Assembly (NCBI RefSeq): GCF_004337985.1
Contig: NW_021940919.1
Coordinates: 1,399,874 to 1,463,873, forward strand
DNA: 64,000 nt
Direction of reading: 5' to 3'
From: Pyricularia pennisetigena
Lineage: Eukaryota; Ascomycota; Sordariomycetes; Magnaporthales; Pyriculariaceae
Shown: one piece after another, positions 9,296-20,318 of the stretch
Layout of the letters: each line of letters opens with the position of its first letter
Numbering within the stretch: position 1 is the stretch's first letter
Position numbers and translations under genes: made by a program
The notes under the pieces: model-generated
What the model saw: the letters and a program-made list of their open reading frames with translations, nothing else
Told to the model about the DNA's origin: nothing
Databases searched by the model: none

Positions 9296-11361
9296 CTACC
9301 TCATGGCAGGCACGCCGCCCTCCATGGTCCTGCCAGCCTTTGGAACCTTCAGCACACCAGCATCTATCAGATCCGCCGCCAGCCTGGCCAGCAGCCCATC
9401 ACACCCCTTGGCGACAAGCACATTCACGCCGACCGGATACAGCTCGTCATGGGCACTAATGTTGCTTCTCGCAACCACTTCACCCAGAGGGAACACGCTG
9501 TCGGGGACCTCGGCGAACACGCTGGCGCGGCTCGTGGCGAAACCTATCGGCACGCTGGGCGGGCCTGAGTATCGGTTGCGGTACGACTGCCCGGAGCCGG
9601 TGGAGGCGGGATACAGAACGATGGATGACGTGCACTGCGCCTCATCGGACACTCGGGGAAGAACCAAGTCATTAAACCAATCCTTGAAGATTGTCTTGTT
9701 ACGGAGGGCGTCGGAGAGGGCAGTCGCAGGCAGGCTGTCGCCATATGCCCAGCGCGCGAGGGGAGCCGGGTTGACAAAAGGTCTGCGGCCGTCGAAAGCG
9801 GCTGATATTTGCGATAAAAAGAAAGAAAGAAAGAAAGAAAGATTGTTAATAAAGAAGCTCGAAAAGTCAAAGGGGGTCAGGGTCACGAATTGATGTTTAG
9901 GGTTGGTTCATCAGACTCACCGGCATAGTCCCGGTAGAAGGGATCCCGCACCAGCTCCGTTTGGTGTTTGCTGATGATTACAGCGTAGGTGGCCCCGAAC
10001 ATCTGAGACAACGTGGTCCCCTTGACGTCGGCTGGACCGGATCTTATCCACTCGTTGTTGAGATCCATGGGCTCAACACTGCTGTCATTTCCCACAAGGC
10101 TTGCCAGCTTCTGAACAAACCCATTCAACAGCACTGCCCAGGGCTCCGTGGCGTTGGCAGCCGGGAACCCTACGGTACGGATGCGCTTTGGGTAGCTCGC
10201 CTTGACAACCGAAGTGTAGTTGCCTGAAAATATTACATTGTTGGCAACATCCCAAAGATGGGGATCCCGCAGTAGGAAACCGACCGTGTCGAGCGAAGGG
10301 GACAGCGGCATGGCGCCGTCGAGGGTGACCAGTCCGTGACTGGGACGGTTCCCGAAAATGCCGCCCACGCTGGCAGGCCCGCGGATGGAGCCACCCGTGT
10401 CCGACCCGATGGCAATATCAAGCCAGTCGTAGCTCGCCACCGATGCTCCCGCACCCGAAGATGAAGAGCTCGGGTCCTGGTAGCCATCGCCGCGTGGGTT
10501 GTACGGCGCGTGGTAGTCAACCCAGTCGGCCGTGGGACTCTCTCCGTTGGCGAACTGGCTTGGCTTTTGCAACCCGATCATGACGGCCCCGGCGTCGATG
10601 AGTCTCTGAATGGCCGGTGCCGTCTGCTCCGCAGCAGGGTACAGCTGGTACCAGGCCCTGTTGCCATTCGACTGCTTGACGCCCTTGAGGGCGAAGATAT
10701 CCTTGACTCCTATTCGCACACCTGCAAGCGGCTTATCGGCCGTTCGAGTGTAGTAGAGCCGACTGGGCACACCGATGGTCAGGGATGATGACGACTGAAC
10801 CTGGGCCGACAGCGGCTGAAAGCCACCGTCTGGGCGCTGCAGCAGGGACGTGGAGAAGGCGCCCGCGAAGTCGACGTAGAGCCTGTAGACGGGGAAAAGG
10901 CGCCCAGTTGCGGTCTCGAGGAAGTATGGTCCTGAAGGCACGGCGCTTCCAGGGTGTGCGTCAAGGGGCAATATGACTGATCCTGAGGTGCACGAGTTGA
11001 AGATGACCTGGTTCGAGACCGCATCAGCTCCAGCCAGGAAAACGGCATTGATGAAGCCCCTGTTGAAAACGTCGTCGGTTGATGTCCAGTTCTTGAACAG
11101 AGCGGCCAGATCCGACTTGACCGTCGGTGTGCCCACCACGGTCACCGGCTTGAAGCCGAAGACGGTCGGTACATTGCTGAGGTCGTCAAGGCCTACTGTG
11201 ACATTGGCAGCGGGAAAAGGCGAGATATAATAGTCAATTTGGTTGAGCCTTACGGAAATGCCAGTGGACTCTAACTTTGCCGATGCTACGAAGGGTAGCG
11301 CAGCGAGCAGCAGAAATAGTTGGACGACAAGGAAACCGAAGGAAGCCGGATGACGCGCCAT
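9296..11361 (-). CDS. secreted amidase-signature enzyme
   Basis: Exon 1 is 11361-9921 and exon 2 is 9801-9296, with a 119-nt intron (GTGAGT ... ATCAG, phase 1) giving about 648 residues. A signal peptide is clear (hydrophobic core 10-27, cleavage near VASA-K). Residues 30-205 form an N-terminal domain of the kind that precedes the amidase part in some fungal proteins (often labelled Arp1/scytalone-dehydratase-like N-terminal). The amidase signature follows: catalytic Lys in GVKDIF (about 220), the Ser-rich segment with the cis-Ser (about 298-304) and the nucleophile motif GSDTGGSIRGPA (Ser about 325). Several N-x-S/T sites fit secretion. Such enzymes hydrolyse C-N amide bonds; the substrate cannot be told. 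The intron contains a pure CTTT repeat before its acceptor. Confidence 0.88.
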
Positions 11362-12090
11362 AGCTGCTGCGCCTTTGGTAGTTGGACAGAACGCAGGCTT
11401 CCACTCTGGTTCGGAACAACGTCCAAGTCGTGATCCGAGGCTACAAGGGGAGGACGGGGACAGACCGGTCTTGTACTGACCTTGTTAGCCATGACGGAGT
11501 CGAGAGAACAGGGAAGCAATATATAATTGGATTTCAATTAGGTCTACACTAGATTAAGCAGATAAGCAAGTGATTGATTGTTCCTCGAAATATCGCACGA
11601 CATCTCCGAAAAAAGTGGTGCGTCCTGTTACCCAACAGCAAATCCAGGCTTGGCAGCGGGCCGCTTATCTAGCTAGACATATACCAATCACAACAATAAA
11701 AAAAATACATGGTTGAAGCAGAAAAAGGAAGGAGCAATATTGCGGCGGGTGTCTAGCGAGGAAGACCGGCCTCCCTGTCGGTGATGGTGCGGTGTGCTTT
11801 TGGGGGTCAGCGCTCGCCGATGACGGGGCGGGGGTCAGCCAAAGTCGTGGGCCTTTTGTCATCATAAATGTAACGGTAAAGCCTGGGCAGATAACCCCGG
11901 ATCAGGAACGGTTCTAGTTTTGGCGTAGTCTGCGCAGTTCAAGGATTTGTTTATTGATATCTTACATTACCCAACCGGCAAACTCGGCGTCTCGCATGCC
12001 CTGGCTGCCTGGTTGTACCTGCATACCATCAGTATTTGAGTACTTCATAGGAAGGAAACCACAACAATGACTTTAACAAAGATAGTGTTG

Positions 12091-12113
12091 AAAAAAAAAA
12101 AAAAAAAAAAAAA
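12091..12113. repeat. poly(A) run, 23 nt
   Basis: An uninterrupted A run in intergenic DNA. It is one of about nine such runs of 20 nt or more in the window. Confidence 0.95.
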
Positions 12114-13082
12114 TCACGTCTTCAAACTATAGGAAAACCCGGCCGCCAAGGCTCGAGTAAACTTGGCAAGCGCATGGCTTTATTGCTCCCTTGTATTAAC
12201 GTAAGAAGTACTTTGTCTTATGAATAGCTAGGTGGTTGCTTTGATAGAGACGAACATCAGTTCCGATAAGCACTGTGGCAGTGCAGGGAAAGGCTATTCC
12301 CCCTTCTTTCAAAACGATCCGATACTAAGAGGCCAACAGTCGACCTAATATGTCCGCCAAAGTGCATACATATATGCTTTGAATTCATGTACATGGCATG
12401 GAGAGAGATACCATGGAACCAAAGAATTGTTTACAAAATTTGCTACCAACAGTAAGTCACGTGTCTATCCAAGGTCAGCGACGTCTCCGCTTATAGCTTC
12501 AAGGTGTAAAAATGTGGGGCAATCACAGTCAAAAACAGTCAGCCACCGGTCCAGGGACAGTAAGCACCCGCCTGTCACAGCCTCCTTTTCTCTCTGTCTC
12601 TCTGTGCCCATTCCCCGAGCTCTTTCGCTGCGCAGCGCTGTACGGGCTGTCCAACAGCCGCCGCTGACTGGTTCTGACTGGGTGGGATTCCACCACCCCA
12701 CATCAATCACACTGAAGCCTTGACCCGAGGCACCAAGACCCCGTGGAGTCAGAGTCGAGGCGTTGAGCCCTTCTCTTACTCCCTTGGCCTCATTTACGCG
12801 CCACGCCTTGTCACTTCCCGTCCCCTACGCGTCTTAGTGGCCATGCTGCCTGTTGTGCATGATATGCTGCCATTCCATCTTTGCTTCCATTTAGGTTAAA
12901 ACAAGTCTATTTTCTCTCATTTCAACACACACTCCCCTACCTTGGCCCCTTTTCCTTCGTCTGTTCATCTATTTTCCTTTGTATCTTGCTGTTGAGTGCA
13001 ACATTCATTGCCTTTGGCAACAGGTCTTCTAGTAGGCTAGAAACTGATATTGACCACTCGATATCGGTCACAACTCCGAACC

Positions 13083-13086
<4 letters not shown>

Positions 13087-13124
<38 letters not shown>
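13087..13124. repeat. poly(T) run, 38 nt, before an ATG
   Basis: An uninterrupted T run that ends 7 nt before the ATG of the MFS gene. It would lie in the 5' leader as a U-tract. Its length should be treated as approximate, since homopolymers are error-prone in assemblies. Confidence 0.95.
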
Positions 13125-13125
<1 letters not shown>

Positions 13126-13131
13126 ACAAAG

Positions 13132-16100
13132 ATGGCAACTTCAAAAGACTTGGATAGCCTTTCGAGGCAGACAACAAGACCAACACGGGCCAGGGACGAT
13201 GATGATTGCTGGTCTGTCTGCTCAGCTGACAACGTATACCCGTCCGTCGACCATCTCTCCGATTTGGTATCTAGGAGCGAGTCCATTCTGGCGAGCCTCA
13301 ACAAGAAAGACATTAACCTCCCGCCAACCAATTCAACCGATAACGATCTCGATTACGAGAGCGACTATGGGCCCCCCGGTGGCTCCATTGGGAGGATGCC
13401 CAGCAGGAGATTTGGTAGTCGCAGAAGCAAGAGGGTTAGGAACGTCTCAGATGTTCCTTTGCCCGAGATCAAACCGCTTTCCATCCGCCACCCAGAGTTC
13501 AGAATCAGCAGCGCCAGCTCGGCCCCCAGCAGGCAAGCGTCTGTGAGCACCGGTCCATCTGTCAGAAATCAGTCACTGTCCCCCTCAACTGAGCAAACCG
13601 AGACGTTCGAAGAGGCTCTTGCCCACATGTCTGAAACTCCTATCAGGACCCCACCATCAAGATCGTCAAGCAAGACAACTAAAAATACCATTGCCAGCAA
13701 CCTCTTTCGGAGCAGCAGCGATTACTATTCATCCAGTTCTACTGTGAATGACGGCCAAAACACTCGCAGCGTCAGCACCCGGAGTCGTTCCTCGTCAATG
13801 GCCAAGAGCCCTGGGCGGCTGGGCCGTTCAAATTCTTCAAGCCTTCGCCGTCTGGACGAAAAGTCTCTTGACATAGGTGGCGACGCTGATATGGTCGATA
13901 TTCCCATCGTTGATGACGATGGCAAACGCGAGACGCTTGCTATCACCCGCGGACTGGCTGCGAACTCCATCGACCCCGAAAATCCTCTCCCTCCCTATAA
14001 TGCGTTCTCGCTCTACGGCTCTGCTGGACAGCCAGGCGCAAGCCAGAAGGGGGAGTCGGCAGGCGGCATGGAAAAGGAAGGGAGCGTGTTATATACCATA
14101 CGTCTCGTGGTAGTCATCATGGCCCTTGTCCTAGCCGTTTTGGTCGTTGGCCTGAACATCAACATAATCACGCCCACAACCCCTCGCCAATCCAAGAATG
14201 CAGCGGACTCGCTGAAGGGCACCACCTGGTACGTCTCAGCTTATCTATGGGGCCTCTGTGCGTTTCAGCTTCTGTTTGGGCGACTATACATTGAATACAC
14301 GCCGCACTGGGTTTTCGCTGCTGCTCTCCTAATCTTTGAGGTCGGCTCACTTCTCGCTGCAGTCGCTCCGTTCGAGGCCATCCTCATCATGGGGCGCACG
14401 GTCCAGGGCGTTGGTGCCGCCGGCGTTCTCTCTGGTGCGCTATTTCTCGGCTCCCTCGTTGCGCCGCTCACCATGAGGTCAATGATCGTGGGCATGCTAG
14501 GTGGAACGGCTGCAGTGGCCATGATTAGCGCCCCTATGCTTGGCAGTGCGTTTGCGGCACATTTGAACTGGAGATGGTGTTTCTACACCAGCATTCCTAT
14601 ATGCACCGTCATCATTGTGATCATTCTTTACTGCCTGCACGAGGTGGGCAAGCCGAGATCATCCCCACGTGCGTCCGGTGTCATCACAAAGGACATGAAC
14701 CTGCGACAGAGGTTCCTTGCCTTCTCCCGCAAGCTCGACCTTTTGGGTGTACTGATTCTGCTGCCGCTCGCTATCAGTCTGCTGCTCGCACTCCAGCTTG
14801 CTGGGCGCAAATATGAATGGAACTCATGGCTTATCATCATCCTGTTCCTCGTCACCATCGTCTTTATCCTTGCGTTTGTATACTCTCAGCACAAAGCTGC
14901 AGACGACGCCCTGCTCCCCCTTCGGTTTTTCAAAAAACGGACTGTCATTTCGAGTTTCTGGTTTATGCTTTGCATTAGCGCTGCCACGCTAGTCGTGACA
15001 AAGTTTGTATGTCCTCCCCCTTGTCATCGAGCTGTGATCAATTTACCAAGAAGAGGGCATACTTTGCTAACGGTTGCCGATGAGCTCAACAGATCCCCCT
15101 CTGGTTTCAACTGATTCTTAGTTACCCAAGCGCTGTTGCGGCTACCTGTTTATGGCCCATGCTTGTCGGAACCATTCTGGGGGCCCTTGGCTCCATTGTC
15201 TTCGTCTACTGTTTCGGGCACTACGCGCCATTGCTAATCTTTGGAACCCTGCTCATGTCGGTAGGGGCCGGTTTACTAACAACATGGAACGGGGCGACTG
15301 CGGGCTCTATCCTCCTTACCGTGGTTCCAGCCGCCGTCGGCCTCGGGTTCGGTACAGCCTTCCAGCAGCCTTTTGTCGCCGTCCAGGCATCGCTTGCCGA
15401 CAGCGACGACCTGTCACTCGGGTTTTCCATAGTCGCTTTCGCTCAGGCGCTTGGCTCCTCCATCATGATCCTCATCGCCGAGAATCTCTTTGCGAACAGC
15501 CTGGCAGATACAATCCTCGACAAGACTGGTGTTTCCGTCACACCTAACCAGGCTCTCAAGTTTGACCTCATCAAGACAACCGTGCAGAAAGCTAACGGGG
15601 CCACAGCTAACCTCACTGACGCTTATAACAAATCATTTACGCAGGCCTTTGTTCTCTCGGTTGTTATGGCGGTGTTGTCCGTCGTCGGCGCCCTTGCAGT
15701 TCGCTGGCGTAATGTCAAGGAGGCAGAGCGCAGGGCGGCGGTTCAGGCAAAACTGACCATGAGCGAGAAGCAGCAGAAATACCAATACCGATCTAACAAC
15801 CCCAACTCATACTCTCCCCGTGACAACCAAGCCTCGATGGCATATAACATCATTGACAGCAGCAAGCAGGGTAGCCCTGGTGCTCAACTACCACAACAGC
15901 ACTTTTGTTATGAGCTCGACGCCAGCAGACCGCAGCCATATGACCAATCTGGGGCCAAGAAAGAGTCTCCATACAGCCAGAGCAGTCAGCAATTTAGCGT
16001 CGGTACAGTTGCAATCAACCACAGCAGCAGCAACAGCAACAGCATGCAAGACGGTCCCAGTGTCCAGGAAGCTACCGCCGGCTCGGAGCCTTACCAATCG

Positions 16101-16229
16101 TCACCGTACGAGATGCAGCGTACGCAAGGCTTGGGCCTCAGCGGCGGTGGCTTCTACAACGGCGTTGAGCGTCAAGCCTCCACGTCGTCCACTGGAACGA
16201 GCCATCGGCAGTTCAGGGGCATCTACTGA
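13132..16229 (+). CDS. MFS drug-type transporter with long N-tail
   Basis: Exons 13132-15006 and 15093-16229 are joined by an 86-nt intron (GTATGT ... GCTAAC ... CAACAG, phase 0), giving about 1003 residues. The start is the ATG at 13132 (MATSKDLDSL); the frame is open a little upstream but without ATG. Residues 1-320 are Ser/Arg-rich and without membrane segments. Hydrophobic helices begin near 325 (LVVVIMALVLAVLVVGLNIN) and continue through about 13-14 segments, with the GRTVQGVGAAGVLSG motif C-like block typical of DHA2-type (14-helix) major facilitator exporters and IPLWFQLILSYPSAVA after the splice. A Gln/Ser-rich tail of about 150 residues follows. Likely a plasma-membrane proton-coupled exporter; substrate unknown. 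The tails are far longer than usual for the family. Confidence 0.88.
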
Positions 16230-16245
16230 TTCTCAACCAGTCAAA

Positions 16246-16248
<3 letters not shown>

Positions 16249-16279
<31 letters not shown>
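16249..16279. repeat. poly(A) run, 31 nt, after an MFS stop
   Basis: An A run beginning 19 nt after the stop codon of the MFS transporter gene, on the coding strand. A second T-rich stretch follows at about 16410-16436. Confidence 0.95.
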
Positions 16280-16282
<3 letters not shown>

Positions 16283-17218
16283 TTCGCTAACCAGATCATC
16301 CTTTGGCCACATTACATACGACCTATCAGGGGTCCACTGACTTTGCATAGTGCTCTCCAGCTTCAGAGAGCTACCAGGAAGGTCAGCACTAACCAACCGA
16401 TTTTTGAGATTTTTTTTCTTTTCTTTTTTTTTTTTTCGACAATTTACTCCATCATTTATATACCACCCTGCTGTCGCCTCTGCACACAACTCTAGCTTAT
16501 AGGTTTTTTTTTTCGGATCTTAAGGGGCTTGCTAAATTTTTCTCATGTATTTTTATGGCGCAATTTACAAAAAGGTCGGCGGCGTTTTGGGATATTTAAT
16601 CTTGGCTTCAATTCTTCCGGGAGCGCCCACCGCGGCTGCATTCGCCACGAACGTCGGCCGTAGGAGCAACCCCATCATCCCCTTTTTTTTCTCTTCAATT
16701 CGGTTCTTGAGGATAAAGGGCTCTACTTAGGTTACAGTCCCTGGCCTAGAACTTGATGTTTTACTTATTATACTTGGGTTTTTGGGCTTTAGTTTTTACA
16801 GGCGTTCGATCAATTGATACCCCCTTCCAGTTCTTTAATGCGAATTTCCTATCTCGTGTTATGCAATTTAGATGTGACCATATTTGCTCTTCCAACAAAG
16901 CTTAGCAGCAAACTGGTTTTTAGATATACTAGCAGTAGTGTCTTGGTCCCTCGTCAATCCTGCCCAGTTGCCAAAAACAATCAACGGATCATACACAGCG
17001 GAAGATGAAGAGAGTACTCAAAGTTATGGTCAACATACATAGCATATTGAATTCCAAAGCACCGATATCTCTGTCAAGATATTTCCAAACCCTTAAACGC
17101 CTTGCTTAAATACAAAACAATCCTGCAATGTCCAAACGCCACCAAAAAAAGCCAAGGAAAATAAAGTCAAATATCATCTTACCCTCTGGCCACTGAGCAT
17201 ACTGCCGTGCGTCCTTTT

Positions 17219-17220
<2 letters not shown>
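16280..17220. other. convergent intergenic region
   Basis: This is the 3' side of both the MFS gene (plus) and the RTA1-like gene (minus). No gene is recognised, and short T-rich tracts are frequent. Confidence 0.4.

Positions 17221-17254
<34 letters not shown>
17221..17254. repeat. poly(T) run, 34 nt, abutting RTA1 stop
   Basis: On the minus strand this is an A34 run that begins 2 nt after the TAA stop of the RTA1-like gene. Confidence 0.95.
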
Positions 17255-17256
<2 letters not shown>

Positions 17257-17257
<1 letters not shown>

Positions 17258-18336
17258 TACTCATTTCTGGTGCCCCAATACTGATCTGAAATCGACTCCG
17301 TCGGCGCATTTCCAAACGCAGCCTCCTTACGGGCTTGCAGAGCCCTCGCCTCCCTTGCCGCAGCTCTCCGCTCTGCCCACGAGGGCATCTCCGAGTCTTT
17401 ACCAATCAGGAAGCGACCCGGGTGCGCGATGGCCAGCACAGCCAGGCACAGCATAACAGGTGCAGCGTCCAGGAGGTATTGCAAGATTTGGGAGCTCGCT
17501 AGGCCGCCACGCGTGTTGCCGGCGATGATCTGGCCGGACTCGGCAAGCCGGAAGCACAGCCTGACGGCTATGAGCAGCACGACGATGTACATGGCGGCGT
17601 GCAGGAACTTCCAAGAGCGCCTGACGGGCCCTTCAAGGGTGTGGTCCCCATAAGGGTCTAAATGTGCTCTCTCGGCCTCGTAGGCGATCATGTTGAGGTG
17701 CCATGCTGACATGAGGACAAGGAAGATGGCTGTCACAGCGAGCTGCAGCGATAAGCCAGCCAGGTGCAAGATGGCGCCGCGACGCATCTCTTCGGGGGTC
17801 TTGACCTTGTGGTTCGTGACGAGAGCAGCGCCGAGGAACTGCAGGACGAAGGCTAGGACGTCCGCGAGAACGAACACCTTTGAGAGGACGTGGGCACTGA
17901 ACATGAACAGTCTTTGATCCGGGGTCCAATACCATACCTGGCGGGCAAAGGTCATGTAGACGAAAGCTGTGATCCAGAGAGGGGCAAGAAGATAGAGCAT
18001 GGAGTAGGCAACAGCAAGGGGTTCCGACTGCTGGTCCTTGGCCCCGATGGCGTGGACCACGAAAGCTGCCGACTCCCAGATGCTGCCCATGATCAAGACC
18101 CAGGCGTAAGTCTTTCGGGTTGTGAAGGCGAGGACAACATGGGTCACGGTCAGAATGCAGAAGATCACGGCGGCGGCAAGGGCGGGTGCAAAGGAGATTT
18201 CGGTAGCGTAGTTGGAATTGCAGGCGGTGGGCGGTACGCGACCGTCGCTACCAGGGACGGCATGTGCGCAGCCAATACTTGGTGTCGGGCCAGCAATGGG
18301 TTGTTGACCAGTGATCGTTGGCGTCGGCTGCATCAC
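17257..18336 (-). CDS. RTA1-family seven-helix membrane protein
   Basis: An intronless ORF of 359 residues. After a short Pro/Thr-rich N terminus with two Cys it has seven hydrophobic helices (starting with ALAAAVIFCILTVTHVVLAF near residue 53). RTA1-type marks are visible: WESAAFVVHAIGA, YMLLAPLW-like SMLYLLAPLWITAFVY, the FVLADVLAFVLQFLGA block and the SWKFLHAAMYIVVLLIAVRLCFRLAE block. RTA1/RSB1 proteins of yeast affect sphingoid-base or sterol-drug tolerance (lipid translocation or sensing in the plasma membrane). The C-terminal tail is basic. The last codons overlap a donor-like GTAAGC (17260-17255), so an extra downstream exon cannot be excluded. The next features are the poly(T) run beyond the stop and a convergent MFS gene. 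Confidence 0.92.
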
Positions 18337-19949
18337 GGATATGGGCCTACTGTTGTTTGGGTGGCAGGCGTGCTAGCTCTTTGATGTCACCCTAGATGGT
18401 GTCGGTCGTTGTCATAGTTAGTTGTCTCCAAAATCTGTGAAAAATGAAACGGAAAAGGGAAAGAACAGCTTTGAGCTGAGGGCTCGAGGGCTGGACTCCC
18501 TCTTGGTTAAGTTGGTATGTATGGGAAATGGCACTGAGCTGGCGTAGTGTACTGAAAAGGATCTCACTTACTATGAGAATTTGTAGTGGGGGATCCGCCA
18601 CGAATTATAGTAAGCTGTGTCATGTTCCGCCAGGGGTTTTGACGACTTGTACTGTTGGAGGTCTTAGTGATGCTGTTGGGTTCGCAGCACGAAAAGAACG
18701 GAAACCCAAAAAAAAGCTGTATGGATAGGAAGAATGTGAGCAGTAACTCCATACCAGAAACTTGTTAGAATGAACTGGCATCGGTCCTAAGGCTGATATG
18801 CTGGCCATTACTGTGTAAGCGCGAATAGGCGGGGACAAACTGTTGCAAGCAGTGGGGTAATCAACAATAACTTCAAAAGAAAATAAAGAAAAGATGAAGT
18901 ATTGCTTGAATTCCTCGGCATATCAATTTATTCAGCGAAGCAGTTGTTGATCAGATAGAAGCACTACTGCCCTGTGTTTGTGGCACGAAGCTGCTTCCGG
19001 TTACGCTACCGTCTTCTCAGAATACTGCAGTATATCGCTAAAGCTTGAAGTATGATAATATTGGCAATCAGTAGCAGAAAACCCCATGCGGGTGGTTATG
19101 CTTTTTTTTTTTTTTTTTTTTTCCTTGTCTGGCATGGGGTAGGATAGTAACAGTTTTCTAACCTCCGTTATAAGAAATTTCCTATAGCAGGCAGAAGCTG
19201 ATGAATATTGGCTATGAAACCCATCCATTTTATGCACGGTTTTGACATTGTTATATGAAAAGAGTGGCCCTTCGTGGTACTCCCGGTAGCATTGCGGCAG
19301 TGAGCACCCCACCAAGAGACGACCCGGATGGGACGCTGTTTATTCCCCCGCCCCCAAGAAGGGGATAGCATAAGAGTAAGCTGGAGACTAAGGTCGGCGG
19401 CGATCAGGAGCTCTAATCCGGCACTAGGTACCCAGGTAGCAACTAGCTTGATAGCCAGGCTTTTTCTTCTTTGAATCCGCAGGGACAGTAAGTGGCTTTC
19501 TGGCAGCCCTGGTCGGACAGTAAGTAATTTCACATGACAGCCTGCAGTCAGTACCACACCGCCCGACACGCACAAGTACAGTACACCACACTACATTACT
19601 CTAAGTGCTAGTCCAGTCGCAGTGTTCTGGAGCTCCGTACTTGCAGAATTACTGTTGTGTAACAGCATTCCGCGAGATGTATGAACCGATACAAGAACAA
19701 GTCGTAATACCCTCATAGAGGCGGCAGATACAGATTGTGTCTCCAGTTGTGGCAACAGCCTCTGTGCCATATGTGAACACGAATGGGCTCGAGATCACTC
19801 CAAACCAGGCCGTCGTACCCCAGCGATTTTTTTTTTTTTTTTTTTTTTTTTCATCACCTCTCCAACGGCATTATAACAAATTAAACAAAACACGATCTAC
19901 ACATGAACAAAACACAAAGAAAACACCGAGCCCCGCACATCCATACAAC
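18337..19949. other. intergenic with T runs
   Basis: Holds the promoter of the RTA1-like gene and the leader of the small gene at 19950. T21 at 19102-19122 and T25 at 19827-19851 are the main landmarks. No other gene is seen. Confidence 0.4.
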
Positions 19950-20318
19950 ATGTCAGGGATTCATCGCAGGTTGCTGGCCGAGATCATCCTGGCATCACCC
20001 GAAATAGATTTACGGTTGGGTAAGTGGCAGGCACGCAGGCCCTGTCTGGTACTGGCTCTCCACACGCGAGAGATTTGGAGCCTTGACGTCTGCCCCGCCC
20101 TACTAACGAAGCCTTCCAACACAAGTCTACTGTGGTTCATATCAGACCGAAGGGAGCCTGGCCCAACCGAGACACCAGAACGAACAACGAGGTAAGGAGA
20201 CGGTGGCTGCTAATCACTAACCTACCTTGCCACTCTCAAGCATATACATGATCGGACCCTTCAGCGTTTACGGCAGTTTGAGAAGAAGGATGCTGACAAA
20301 AGCAAAGAACAACATTGA
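19950..20318 (+). CDS. small spliced gene, unknown protein
   Basis: Proposed exons are 19950-20019, 20112-20191 and 20241-20318, giving 75 residues. Signals: ATG with A at -3 (MSGIHRRLLAEIILASPEIDLRL), donor GTAAGT at 20020, a CTAAC at about 20103 and acceptor choices at 20111 or 20125. A textbook second intron (GTAAGG at 20192, CTAATCACTAACCT, CTCAAG at 20240) follows. With the 20111 acceptor all three exons stay open and end in RTLQRLRQFEKKDADKSKEQ. The 20125 acceptor fits the branch site better but would stop soon after exon 3 begins. No family is recognised. The product is small, basic and without signal peptide or helix, and could equally be a spliced non-coding RNA or a decayed gene. 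Confidence 0.5.

Larger units (their letters stand above)
11362..13131. other. divergent intergenic region
   Basis: This spans the shared upstream region of the amidase (minus) and the MFS gene (plus). It contains an A23 run at 12091-12113 and a T38 run at 13087-13124. C/T-rich stretches near 12580-12620 and 12880-12990 look like fungal promoter or leader sequence of the MFS gene. No gene is seen. Confidence 0.4.

Noticed and set aside
5073..11361. Secondary-metabolite or incompatibility cluster from membrane protein, HET and amidase genes
   Set aside because: No core biosynthetic enzyme is present and the genes have unrelated roles; adjacency alone is not enough.
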